Source: an uncultured bacterium
GTDB lineage: Bacteria > Desulfobacterota > Binatia > UBA1149 > CAITLU01
DNA: 64,000 bases
Reading direction: 5' to 3'
NCBI GenBank assembly: GCA_903893315.1
Contig: CAITLU010000022.1
Location: 1 to 64,000, forward strand
Numbering within the stretch: position 1 is the stretch's first letter; the number at the start of each line of letters is the position of its first letter. Shown here one piece after another: positions 1 through 8,250 of the stretch. The notes under the pieces are model-generated. The model was not told where the DNA came from. It was given only the letters and a program-made list of their open reading frames with translations, and did not search any database. The position numbers and the translations under genes were made by a program.

Positions 1-75
1 CCCAACGCCCGCATCGGTGAACTCACGCCACGCGGCTGGAAAGAACTCCGCGAACAGACCGCCGGTCAGGCCTGA
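1..75 (+). CDS. C-terminal fragment of an unidentified protein
   Basis: An open frame enters from the left edge and ends at the TGA at 73-75. The visible tail is 24 residues, ending GWKELREQTAGQA, and is charged and probably helical. Too little is present to assign a family. No integrase signature is visible, although a tRNA gene follows about 370 bases downstream. The reading is supported only by the uninterrupted frame and by the absence of a better frame here. Confidence 0.4.
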   Translation, partial: PNARIGELTPRGWKELREQTAGQA

Positions 76-442
76 ACACCGCCGACCCGCGAACACGCGG
101 GCTTGGTTGCCACATCAAGAGGTCGTTGGCCGGACGCTTACAACTACTCAAGGCCTCGGCAGCAGGCCGCACGGCTGTCGTGTCGCGGTAATGCCGACCC
201 CGATTGCTACGCGAACTACCTGCTCCGCTGTGCCAGGAAGGCCTGGCCCCACTACACCCATGAGAACTCCGACCGTACCCAGCAACCCCTTGCCGTTCGT
301 CGCTCCTGGGCCGTTTGTGGGCCTCGGGGTGCCGGAACGGTGAGGGCTGAGGTGAGGGCTTGACGCCGCAACTGCAGATGGCCACAGCGTCGAAGTCATA
401 CGGCTTCGGCGCTTAACTGCCCGATTTAAATGGGAAAGAGGG
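76..442. other. Intergenic stretch without a recognisable gene
   Basis: Several open frames cross this interval on both strands, but none has a credible start, family resemblance or protein-like composition. They look like the random open frames expected at high GC. An imperfect hairpin (GCGtCGAAG, then CTTCGgCGC about 8 bases later) lies near 387-412. It could help end the tRNA-Phe transcript, but no T-run follows on the minus strand, so it is not called a terminator. Confidence 0.5.
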
Positions 443-518
443 TGGTGCCCAGGGGCGGAATTGAACCACCGACACGGAGATTTTCAGTCTCCTGCTCTAC
501 CAACTGAGCTACCTGGGC
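443..518 (-). tRNA. tRNA-Phe (GAA anticodon)
   Basis: The reverse complement folds as a complete cloverleaf. The acceptor stem is GCCCAGG/CCTGGGC with discriminator A and an encoded CCA. The D-arm carries AGTTGG, the anticodon stem is GGAGA/TCTCC around loop CTGAAAA (anticodon GAA), and the T-arm is GGTGG-TTCAATT-CCGCC. The length is 76 nt including CCA. It is transcribed leftwards from a strong-looking promoter at 559-587. Confidence 0.96.
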
Positions 519-558
519 ACAGGCAAGGAGGGGACGGCGAAGCGCCGCCGGAGCGGCT

Positions 559-587
559 TGTTTAACTCCGCGATGCGGGCCGGTCAA
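559..587 (-). promoter_or_regulatory. Promoter of tRNA-Phe
   Basis: On the minus strand a TTGACC -35 box (582-587) is followed after exactly 17 bases by TAAACA (559-564). Both resemble sigma-70 boxes, and the expected start lies about 34 bases before the mature tRNA 5' end. No other gene on this strand could use it. Confidence 0.6.
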
Positions 588-663
588 ATCGCGACCGTGG
601 GGGACGGTGGTGCTTCGCGAATAGGGCTCCGGAGCGCCGACCATGGACGCGCGAGCACCTCGT

Positions 664-1617
664 TCAGCGCAGCAAGCCCACGCACTTTCTCTCGACCGAC
701 TCGATCACCGCGGTTTCGAGCCTCACGCCCGAAAGCCTGTTGGCCTCTTGCACGCCGGTCGGGCTGGTGACGTTCACTTCGCTCAGGTAGTCGCCGATCA
801 CGTCGAGGCCGGCGAACCAGATGCCGAGCGCCTCGAGCCTGGGCGCCAGCGTCGCGCAGAGATGCTTCTCTCGCTCGCCTATCTCGGCTGCCACCACGGT
901 GCCGCCCACGTGAATGTTGCCGCGCAGGTCGTCTTCACGGGGGACGCGGCGCACTGCTCCGAGCGGCCTGCCGTCGAGGTACAGCAGTCGCACGTCACCT
1001 TGGCGTGATTCGGGCAGGAAGCGTTGGGCCATCACCGGGCGCGTGCCGTGGTGGGTCGAGGTCTCCAGGATCGAATAGGTGTTGAGGTCGCCGGGAGCTA
1101 TGCGGAATATCCCGAGGCCTCCGCAGCCGTCGAGCGGCTTCACCACGATGTCGCCGCCCACGCGGTCGCGAAAGGCCAGGATCGTGTCGGGGCTCGCGGC
1201 TACCATCGTCGGTGCGATCAACTCGGGAAAGCGCAGGATGAAGAGTTTCTCCGTGGCCTCGCGCAGCCCCGCCGGGTCGTTGAACACCAGCGTCGTGTTC
1301 GTGTCTATCAAACTCAAGAGATGCGTCGCGAAGAAGAAGTCGGTGTCGAACGGAGGATCCTTGCGCATGAAGACGCAGTGGAACTCTTCGGCCGCTGTCC
1401 ACAGCCACTCGCCGATGTCGGCGTGGCTTCCCTGTACCGGTGATACGCGCAGTGAGGCTGCGCGTACCACGACACGGCCTTCCTGAAACGACAGGTCGGC
1501 GATGCTGCAGTAAAAGTTCTGGTGGCCGCGATCCTGGGCTTCGCGAATGAAGACGAACGATGTGTCTTTGGTGATGTCGATCCGTTCGATAGGATCCATC
1601 ACGTGCAGAAACTTCAC
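664..1617 (-). CDS. gshB: Glutathione synthetase (GshB)
   Basis: ATP-grasp ligase that joins gamma-glutamylcysteine and glycine to make glutathione in the cytoplasm. The 317 residues match the usual length (about 316). The N-terminal domain contains MRKDPPFD (84-91), typical of bacterial GshB. The ATP-grasp core shows FNDPAG (112-117) and the glycine-rich loop PLDGCGGLGIF (161-171). The C-terminal SEVNVTSPTG (from about 279) holds the metal and substrate residues. It is the last gene of a leftward prmA-rsmE-gshB operon. No gshA lies in the window. The start ATG at 1617 gives the full N-terminal domain. Confidence 0.95.
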   Translation of the reverse strand: MKFLHVMDPIERIDITKDTSFVFIREAQDRGHQNFYCSIADLSFQEGRVVVRAASLRVSPVQGSHADIGEWLWTAAEEFHCVFMRKDPPFDTDFFFATHLLSLIDTNTTLVFNDPAGLREATEKLFILRFPELIAPTMVAASPDTILAFRDRVGGDIVVKPLDGCGGLGIFRIAPGDLNTYSILETSTHHGTRPVMAQRFLPESRQGDVRLLYLDGRPLGAVRRVPREDDLRGNIHVGGTVVAAEIGEREKHLCATLAPRLEALGIWFAGLDVIGDYLSEVNVTSPTGVQEANRLSGVRLETAVIESVERKCVGLLR

Positions 1618-1641
1618 GGCGGCCTCCTCGCTGCGAGCGGC

Positions 1642-2445
1642 TCAGGCCGGCTCGGGGTTGCTGGGGGCCTTGCGGCCGAGGTCGCCCCACAGATGCTGAC
1701 AAATCGCGGCTGCGACGATCGCGGCTGTCTCGGTGCGCAGCACGCGAGGACCAAGACCTACGTCGATGAAGCCGTGGCGGCGTGCGAGCGTGATTTCGGC
1801 CGGAGAGAATCCACCCTCGGGACCGATCACGGCGATCACTTTGTGTGTATCGGGATAGCGCTGGCGCAGTGTTGCCGGTGGATCGGGGTTGGTGCCGATT
1901 GTGAACAGCAGACCGAGAGTGTCGGCGGGCTTGGATGCGACGAAATCCGAGAAGGCACGAATTCGCTCGACGACCGGCATCATCGTGCGCCCGCTCTGTT
2001 CGGCCGCGCCTTTGGCGATGCGCCGCCAACGCTCGACGCGATCCATCGCCTGTTCATCCGTAAGCTGCCCGATGCTGCGTTGCGAGATCACGACGCAGAT
2101 GCGGTCGGCGCCAAGCTCGACGGCTTTCTCGACGATGAGATCCACCTTCTTGCCCTTGGCCAGACAGGGGGCGATGGTCAGGTCGAGCGCCGACTCGGTG
2201 CTCTGGTCGGTGTCTCCGAGCACGCGAACCATGGCCGTCTCGCCTTGATATAGTTCGAGCACGCCGATGCACTCGCGACCGGCGCCGTCGAACACGATCA
2301 TTTCGTCGCCGGGCTTGAAGCGCAGTACGTTCTTCAAGTGATGATGGGCGGCGCCGGTAAGAACGGCGCGGTCGGCGCTCAGGCGGTCGGGCTCGACGAA
2401 GATGCGTGTCTTCGGAAGCTGCTGTGTGGTCATGGCACTGAGCAT
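1642..2445 (-). CDS. rsmE: 16S rRNA (uracil-1498-N3)-methyltransferase RsmE
   Basis: SPOUT-class SAM-dependent methyltransferase that modifies U1498 of 16S rRNA. An N-terminal PUA-like domain (HHHLKNVLRFKPGDEM region) precedes the knotted catalytic domain. That domain carries the diagnostic GPEGGFSPAE and LGPRVLRTETA motifs near the C-terminus. The start is uncertain. ATG 2445 (MLSAMTTQQ) sits 14 bases after AGGAG and gives 267 residues, whereas ATG 2433 gives 263 residues without a Shine-Dalgarno sequence. It lies 28 bases downstream of prmA and 24 bases upstream of gshB, consistent with one transcript. Confidence 0.93.
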   Translation of the reverse strand: MLSAMTTQQLPKTRIFVEPDRLSADRAVLTGAAHHHLKNVLRFKPGDEMIVFDGAGRECIGVLELYQGETAMVRVLGDTDQSTESALDLTIAPCLAKGKKVDLIVEKAVELGADRICVVISQRSIGQLTDEQAMDRVERWRRIAKGAAEQSGRTMMPVVERIRAFSDFVASKPADTLGLLFTIGTNPDPPATLRQRYPDTHKVIAVIGPEGGFSPAEITLARRHGFIDVGLGPRVLRTETAAIVAAAICQHLWGDLGRKAPSNPEPA

Positions 2446-2473
2446 GATAGTGAGATCGTCTCCTACTGCGCGG

Positions 2474-3484
2474 TCAGGACGGCGTCCCGGTAGTCTTGCG
2501 TGCGCCGTTGTTAACCGCGTCCCGCGACGAAACTTCCGATAGCGTGCGCTCACCGGCGGGCTGGTGCTCGCGGCCGATTGTGCGCTCGATGGCGACGGTT
2601 GCCCACTCGCCTTTTTCGATGCGCCGCCGCAGCGTCCAAGGCGGCTGCACGAAGGCATCGAGGACCATTCCCAAGCGGCTGGCCTCGATTCCGGACAGTA
2701 TCAGCAAGCCGCCTTCGCGCACCGCCAGCGTGAGGCCCCGGTGAAGTTCGACCAGGGTCTCGGCCAGGATGTTGGCGACCACCAGGTCGAACGGGCCGGT
2801 GGCGACGTCGCCGGTCGCGCTCTCGGCACCGGCCTGAGCCAGCCCGATGGTCATGCGACTTTGAAGGCCGTTACTTTCGGCGTTTTCGAGGGCAGCGTCG
2901 ACGGCGAGCGGATCGAGGTCGGTCGCGCAGGCACGGTCGGCCCCCAGACGCAGAGCGGCAAGGGCGAGAATTCCCGACCCGCAGCCGACATCCGCTACGA
3001 CATCGCCGGTGCGGACCAGTTCGACCAGCAGTTCGAGGCACGAAGCGGTGGTTTCGTGAAGGCCGGTGCCGAAGGCCATGCCGGGGTTGATGACGATCGA
3101 AAGCAGGCCGGCCTCGGGCGCCGAGGGGCTCTCCCAGGGAGGCAGCACTTCGATGAGATCGGCAAAAGTGCGGCGCGAGAAGTGGCGGCGCCAGTTGTCG
3201 GTCCACACCGCGGGGTCGAGTTCGGCGACGTCCGTGGCGCCGACCGAGTCGCTGCCAGCGTGGTCCGCTAGCAGGAACCCGGCGACCGCGGCGCGCGCCG
3301 ATTGCGCCCTGAGTTGCCCCGCGCCGGCGTCTTGCGCCTCGGCGAAGACGACCAGGCGCGTGCGTTCAGGCCCCTCGCGGCGGACCTCGCAGCCCGCAAA
3401 GCCTTCGGCGGCCAGCAGTGCGACAGCGTCGTCTGCGTGCTCGGCGCGTACGTCGAGAGGGATTTCAAACCACTTGGGACTCAC
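2474..3484 (-). CDS. prmA: Ribosomal protein L11 methyltransferase PrmA
   Basis: SAM-dependent methyltransferase that modifies ribosomal protein L11. The GTG at 3484 is chosen because the product then begins SPKWFEIPLDV, the typical PrmA N-terminus, and GGAG lies 11 bases upstream. An open frame continues upstream but is low-complexity. The protein is 336 residues. It has an N-terminal substrate-recognition domain (DNWRRHF), the PGMAFGTGLHETT motif, SAM motif I VADVGCGSGILALAAL, and NILAETLVEL as the motif IV equivalent. The last 30 or so residues (after AIERTIG) are a polar extension beyond the usual fold. First gene of the prmA-rsmE-gshB operon. Confidence 0.94.
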   Translation of the reverse strand: MSPKWFEIPLDVRAEHADDAVALLAAEGFAGCEVRREGPERTRLVVFAEAQDAGAGQLRAQSARAAVAGFLLADHAGSDSVGATDVAELDPAVWTDNWRRHFSRRTFADLIEVLPPWESPSAPEAGLLSIVINPGMAFGTGLHETTASCLELLVELVRTGDVVADVGCGSGILALAALRLGADRACATDLDPLAVDAALENAESNGLQSRMTIGLAQAGAESATGDVATGPFDLVVANILAETLVELHRGLTLAVREGGLLILSGIEASRLGMVLDAFVQPPWTLRRRIEKGEWATVAIERTIGREHQPAGERTLSEVSSRDAVNNGARKTTGTPS

Positions 3485-3860
3485 GTTTGTCTCTGCTCCG
3501 CGCGCCGAGGGATTCTCTCCAGAGGAGGGTGGGGCTGCCCGGGCAACCCCTGACTCTAACACAACGCTTGTCTGGTGCGATTCTGGTGCGATGCGGCCAG
3601 GAGGCTGCGCGGCAGGTGCCGGGGCGCCGCTCGGTTTGGACTTCAACGCGGGCCTGGAGCGGGAATTCCACCTTCGCGGTCGCGAAGGTCGGTGTTGACG
3701 GCGGCCGTCGCGATAGCGGCCGGAAGCAGCATCGGCCGCCGCGCGGGCCTTCGTCGCAAGGCAGTCGCGGCCCGGTTCCGGGCCCGGCCTCGGTCATCAA
3801 TTCAAAAGTTCTGCCGCCAATTCGATGCGCGACACCGCCGAACTTGCTAGGGTCTCGCAC
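3485..3860. other. Divergent intergenic region between prmA and the GDPD gene
   Basis: No gene is supported here; the open frames are compositionally random. It must hold promoters for both flanking genes. Visible signals are a 20-base near-perfect palindrome at 3531-3550 and an extended -10-like box (TGCTAGGGT) ending 7 bases before the ATG at 3861. Confidence 0.5.
3531..3550. repeat. Near-perfect palindrome upstream of prmA
   Basis: The sequence is GGGG-C-TGCCCGGGCA-A-CCCC. Its core TGCCCGGGCA is a perfect 10-base palindrome flanked by GGGG and CCCC arms, with one C/A mismatch on each side. It sits 47-66 bases before the prmA start. Such symmetry fits an operator for a dimeric regulator. 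A chance GC-rich palindrome cannot be excluded. Confidence 0.35.
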
Positions 3861-4586
3861 ATGCGGGTCTTCCCCCTTGCAATCGGTCATCGCGGCGCCG
3901 CCGGGCATATGCCGGAAAACACCATGGTGTCCTTCGAAAAGGCTCTGGAATTGGGCGCCGACGCGATCGAGTTCGACGTGGCCCTGTGCCTGGACGGAGT
4001 GCCGGTAATCATCCACGACGATACTCTGGAGCGCACCACCGACAGTGTCGGCCTAGTCGCAGACCGAGGTTCGGACGAGGTGCGGGCACTGGACGCCGGA
4101 TCGTGGCGCGGGCATCCGGCGCGGGTTCCTACTTTGGAAGAGGTGCTCGTCGGTCTCGGCGACCGCACTCTTCTGAACCTGGAGATCAAGGAAAGTCCGC
4201 GTCGCGCCGACCTCGTCGATGCGTGCGCGCGGATGGTCGACGACGGCGGTCTGGTGGCCAGCACGGTATTCTCTTCCTTCGACCTCGATGCTCTGAGATT
4301 GCTGCGCCGCCTGCTGTCCGAGGCCCGCATCGGAGTTTTGTGCGTGCCGCGCAACCTGGAGGAGGCACTGTCCTGCGCGGCCGAGATCGGTGCGGAGAAC
4401 CTTCACCCTCCGAGCGTGCTGGTTACGGCGGCTTTGATCGAACGTGCACACGCGCAGGGACTTCGCGTGTGGACCTGGACGGCCAACGATCCTGCCGACA
4501 TCGAGCGCCTTTGCGCTCTCGAAGTCGAAGGCATTTTCAGCGACTACCCCGAGCGCGTCGTCACGGCGCGCAACGCCCGACACTGA
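3861..4586 (+). CDS. Glycerophosphodiester phosphodiesterase
   Basis: GDPD/GlpQ-family TIM-barrel hydrolase that releases glycerol 3-phosphate and an alcohol from deacylated phospholipids. At 241 residues it is the short cytoplasmic (UgpQ-like) type and has no signal peptide. Seen motifs are GHRGAAGHMPENT (catalytic His and metal ligands), EFDVALCLDGVPVIIHDDTL (EFD and HD pairs) and NLEIKE. ATG 3861 is chosen because the barrel's first strand follows at once. The frame extends upstream to 3825, but that part is unrelated. There is no Shine-Dalgarno sequence; a -10-like box ends 7 bases before the ATG, suggesting a leaderless message. Confidence 0.93.
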   Translation: MRVFPLAIGHRGAAGHMPENTMVSFEKALELGADAIEFDVALCLDGVPVIIHDDTLERTTDSVGLVADRGSDEVRALDAGSWRGHPARVPTLEEVLVGLGDRTLLNLEIKESPRRADLVDACARMVDDGGLVASTVFSSFDLDALRLLRRLLSEARIGVLCVPRNLEEALSCAAEIGAENLHPPSVLVTAALIERAHAQGLRVWTWTANDPADIERLCALEVEGIFSDYPERVVTARNARH

Positions 4587-4631
4587 ATCGCGCCGCGGCG
4601 CCGAATCGCCGCGACCGACTCGGCGGGTGTC

Positions 4632-7460
4632 TCATTTCTTCTCGATGTCTTTCCCGTTGACGTGCTTCTTGCGCCCGTCGCCGTTCAAACTCGCGCCTGC
4701 TCCGCTCGTGGCCGGCCCGGCTACCGCCTCGGCGCGGGTTTCGATGTGGAGGAAGCGCTCGGCCACACGTTGCACGTCCTCGATTCCGACTGCACGAATA
4801 CGGTCCGGATAACGACGGGCTTCGAGATAGCCGAGTCCGTAAAGTTCGTTGAAGGTCATGTTCTCGGCAATCGCGCTGTTGGTCTGCAGCGCGATCTCGT
4901 AATTTCCGATCAGATAGCGGTGGGCTCTTTCGAGCTCTTCATTGCGCACCGGCGCACTGCGGACTTTGCCCAACTCGTCGAGCAGACCGGCCAGCGCCTT
5001 ATGCTCGTTGGACGGATCGGTGGCGATGTAGGCGCCGAAGAGGCCGGGTGCGTAACCGTCGCTGGAGAACGACGTTACCGAGTAGGCCAGCGCCTGCTTG
5101 TCGCGCAGTTCGTAGAACAGGCGGCCACCTTGGCGTGACAAGACGGTGTCGAGCACCGACAGCGCGTAGCGGTCAGGGTCGCTCATCGCAGCGCCGGGAA
5201 ACGCAACTACGATGTGGGTCTGCTTGCGCTCGGTGGACAGGTCGACGCGACGCAGGGTTGTCGGCGCCGCGGCCGCGGCCGGCATCTTGAACGCAGCGCC
5301 GTCGCTGTGCAGGTTGCCGAGGGCTTGTCGTAGGCGTTCTATCACCACATCGCTGTCGACGTCACCGACCACGCTTATGACGAGGTTCTTCGGATCCAGC
5401 GTCGAGTTGTAGTGGTTGCGCAGATCGGCGGCGCTCATGGCGCCGACACTCTTTGCTTCGCCTAGCGTCGTCATGCCGTAGGGATGGCTCGGGTAGACGG
5501 TCTTGTAGGCGAGGTCGAAGGTCCGCTGCGCGGTTTCGTCGCTGCGGTTCTTGATCGCCATGAGCAACTCGCGTCGCGTCTTCTCCACTTCTTCGGGATC
5601 GAAAGACGGCTCGAGCAGGACTTCCAGGGTGAGGCCGAGACCTTCCTTGAAGTGCTCGGACAGGAAGGTCGCCGACACGCCGAACGAACTGCGTCCCGAG
5701 AAGCCGCCGAGATCTCCCGCCATCGATTCGATGTCCGAGGCAAGCTTCTCGCGTGATCGCCTGTCGGTTCCGCGCGTCAGCATTTCCGCGACGAAGTTGG
5801 AGATGCCGTTGTTCGCGGGCGTCTCCGACAGAAGGCCGCCGAGTACTGCGGCGCGCACCGAGAACATCGGTACCGAGTGATGCTCCTGCACGATCACGCG
5901 CACGCCGTTGTCCAGACGCACCAGGCGCGGTTCGCTCTCTTCGCGTGCCTTGGAAGTCTCGGCCGGCAGATCGCGCGCCTTGCCGTTGGCGATCGCTTCA
6001 GCGACCACCTTGGCTTTGGTCGAAGCGAAAGCGGACGCAGCTTTGCGAAGCGCGGCCAGGCTGAGGTTCTCGCCCGCGCTCTTGGGCCTGAGGCTGACGG
6101 CGGTAAGGTTCTCCGGCGTCAGATACAGGCGCGCTACTCTTTGCACGTCGGCTGCCGTTACCGCGTTTACCTGCTTCACGTAGCGGTCGGGGTAATCGGG
6201 GTCGTTGTGTACGACGATCGAGTAGCCGAGTTCGCGGGCCTGGCCTTGGACGGTCTGGCGGCGGTACACGAAATCGCTCTCCAGGTTAGCCTGGGCTCTG
6301 GCTAGTTCATCGGCGCTCACCGGCAGGTCGCGGATGTGCGCGACCTCTTCGGTGAGAGCGCCGAGCACCTTGTTCTCGTCTTCGGGTTCGAAGGAAGCCA
6401 TTGCCAGAAACAGTCCCGGATCGGGCGGCGTGTAGGCGAAGGCGCTGGTGCTGTTGGCCAGCGGGTGTTCGGCGACCAAGCGCCGGTACAACCGTGAACT
6501 TTCGCCGCCGCCGAGCACGTGCGCCAACACGTCGAGCGCCGGACTGTCGGGGTGGTTGGCGTCAGGGATGTGGAAGCCGAGCGCGAGGTGGGCTTCCTGG
6601 ATTTCCATCAGGATGCTCGAAAAGCGGCTCTCTGTTTGCGGCGGCTCCACCGCACGCGCGGGTCGCTGCGCGGGATGATCGGCGAAGTCTCCGAACTTCG
6701 CTTCGACCTGCTTGCGCATCTCTTTGGCGTCGACGTCGCCGACCACGATCAGCGTCATGTTACTGGGCGTGTAGTGGCTCCGGTAGAAAGCAAGAATGCC
6801 GTCGCGTGTGAAACCCTTGATCGACTCTTCTGTGCCGATCACCGAACGCTTGTACGGATGCGCGGTGTAGGCGTTCTCGAACAGCGTGTCGTAGAGACGG
6901 TTGCCCGGTGAATCCAGACCGCGCTTCCATTCTTCGAGCACGACCTTGAGTTCCTTGGAAAGTTCGGTGGGGTCGAAGGTCGAGTGCTGCATCGCATCGG
7001 CCAGGATGTCGATGCCCTCGGATGCGAAGCGCGACGCCAGCACCAGGTGGTAGACGGTCTGGTCCCAGGAAGTCCAGGCATTGATGCTGCCGCCGGACGA
7101 TTCGACCTCCCCGGCGATATCACCGACGCCGCGTTTTTCGGTGCCCTTGAACAGCATGTGTTCGTGGACGTGAGCGAGGCCGGCCTCGGCCCCTGTCTCG
7201 TCGGCGCCGCCGGTGTGTACCCACACCTGCTGCGCTACCACCGGGGCGAAGTGATCTTCGCGAATGACCACCTGCAGGCCGTTTTTCAGTCGGAAGATCT
7301 CGGTGCGCGGCTTGGGGACGGCGCTCCGGGCACCTGGGGAAGAGACGTTTGCGTTCATGAGACTACACGCTGCCAAGGTTAGGGCGAGAGCGCCGCAGGC
7401 GCCGGTGATGGCGTATCGGGTCGCTCGCGTCGATGAAGGGAGGATCGAAACTGTGGTCAT
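4632..7460 (-). CDS. M16 family zinc metalloprotease lipoprotein (double M16 domain)
   Basis: Pitrilysin/PqqL-type peptidase of 942 residues with two tandem M16 units. The N-terminal unit carries the inverted zinc motif HVHEH (HXXEH), preceded by GLAHV, and is the likely catalytic half. The C-terminal unit lacks HXXEH, as is usual for the structural half. ATG 7460 (MTTVSILPSS) gives a signal peptide ending in the lipobox LTLAAC, so the protein is probably a periplasmic-side lipoprotein. Upstream in-frame codons are not protein-like. It is read away from cvpA, from a shared 199-base intergenic region. Likely role: degradation of small proteins or peptides in the envelope; the substrate is unknown. 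Confidence 0.92.
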   Translation of the reverse strand: MTTVSILPSSTRATRYAITGACGALALTLAACSLMNANVSSPGARSAVPKPRTEIFRLKNGLQVVIREDHFAPVVAQQVWVHTGGADETGAEAGLAHVHEHMLFKGTEKRGVGDIAGEVESSGGSINAWTSWDQTVYHLVLASRFASEGIDILADAMQHSTFDPTELSKELKVVLEEWKRGLDSPGNRLYDTLFENAYTAHPYKRSVIGTEESIKGFTRDGILAFYRSHYTPSNMTLIVVGDVDAKEMRKQVEAKFGDFADHPAQRPARAVEPPQTESRFSSILMEIQEAHLALGFHIPDANHPDSPALDVLAHVLGGGESSRLYRRLVAEHPLANSTSAFAYTPPDPGLFLAMASFEPEDENKVLGALTEEVAHIRDLPVSADELARAQANLESDFVYRRQTVQGQARELGYSIVVHNDPDYPDRYVKQVNAVTAADVQRVARLYLTPENLTAVSLRPKSAGENLSLAALRKAASAFASTKAKVVAEAIANGKARDLPAETSKAREESEPRLVRLDNGVRVIVQEHHSVPMFSVRAAVLGGLLSETPANNGISNFVAEMLTRGTDRRSREKLASDIESMAGDLGGFSGRSSFGVSATFLSEHFKEGLGLTLEVLLEPSFDPEEVEKTRRELLMAIKNRSDETAQRTFDLAYKTVYPSHPYGMTTLGEAKSVGAMSAADLRNHYNSTLDPKNLVISVVGDVDSDVVIERLRQALGNLHSDGAAFKMPAAAAAPTTLRRVDLSTERKQTHIVVAFPGAAMSDPDRYALSVLDTVLSRQGGRLFYELRDKQALAYSVTSFSSDGYAPGLFGAYIATDPSNEHKALAGLLDELGKVRSAPVRNEELERAHRYLIGNYEIALQTNSAIAENMTFNELYGLGYLEARRYPDRIRAVGIEDVQRVAERFLHIETRAEAVAGPATSGAGASLNGDGRKKHVNGKDIEKK

Positions 7461-7659
7461 CAAGTGGCACTCGCTGTCGTACTTGCTGGTCTTGCCTGAA
7501 ATCTCGCCCGTCGGGCTTGTCGCAGAAGATGTCGTGCAGGGTGCCACGACCGGCGCGCGCGTCCAATTGCCGCTCGGGCGGCGCGTTGACAGCGGCCTCT
7601 GACCTCGGGATCATGCGCGCCAGCGAGTCGCGAGCCACTCACGATTCGCCAACATCCAT

Positions 7660-8250
7660 TTGAGCACAGTCGACATCACGTTCGCGCTGCTCCTGGCCTT
7701 CTCGGCTCTGCGCGGTTACGGCAGAGGCCTGTTTGGCACTCTGGCCGGCTTTGCGTCGCCCGTGCTGGCCTTCATGATCGCCGGCGATTGGTCCGACCCC
7801 GTGCGCGATTGGCTGGCCGGTCTGCTTCCCGCCCCCGATTTCGTCCTCGATGCGCTGGCGCCCGCCTTGGTATTCGTGGCGGTAGTGGTGGTGGTGCGTC
7901 TGACGGCGACCTTGCTCTCGCGGTTGCTCGGCGTGGGGCTGTCGATTCCGAGCCGGCTGCTGGCGTCGGCAGTCGGCAGCCTGCTGGCCGCTTTCATGCT
8001 CGGTGTCCTGATTGTGTTGCTTCATTCCTTCGCCCCGTCTCGTGCCACGGAGCGCGATGCGCCGGCCGCCGTGGTCGCCGAGCCAGTCTTCGAATTCCTT
8101 GCGCGTATCGATCAGCAGGTCGCGGCTTCGGTGCTGGGGCCGCGGTTGTCGGCCCTGGCAAGCATGGTGCTGAGTCAGGCGTTGCCGGAGCATCCGGAAG
8201 CCTCCTCCGACTCCGAACCCGAAAGACTCAGCGGCAAGCCCTCCGAGTGA
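7660..8250 (+). CDS. CvpA family membrane protein
   Basis: A 196-residue protein with about four hydrophobic segments in its first 130 residues (near FALLLAFSALRGYGRGL, ASPVLAFMIAG, PALVFVAVVVVV and AFMLGVLIVLLHSF). The RGYGRGLFGTLAGF motif is characteristic of the CvpA/colicin V production family. The C-terminal tail is polar. The start is a TTG at 7660; no ATG or GTG gives the complete first helix. Its stop overlaps the GTG of dnaG, so it is probably the first gene of a cvpA-dnaG-rpoD operon. The biochemical function of the family is still vague. Confidence 0.85.
   Translation: MSTVDITFALLLAFSALRGYGRGLFGTLAGFASPVLAFMIAGDWSDPVRDWLAGLLPAPDFVLDALAPALVFVAVVVVVRLTATLLSRLLGVGLSIPSRLLASAVGSLLAAFMLGVLIVLLHSFAPSRATERDAPAAVVAEPVFEFLARIDQQVAASVLGPRLSALASMVLSQALPEHPEASSDSEPERLSGKPSE

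Noticed and set aside
17-385. Overlapping open frames of 83-120 codons on both strands near the left edge
   Set aside because: No family resemblance, no ribosome-binding site, and Arg/Pro/Ser-rich composition typical of out-of-frame high-GC DNA.
443-518. tRNA-Phe as an integration site for a mobile element
   Set aside because: No integrase, no repeated tRNA 3' end and no foreign block next to it; flanking genes are housekeeping.
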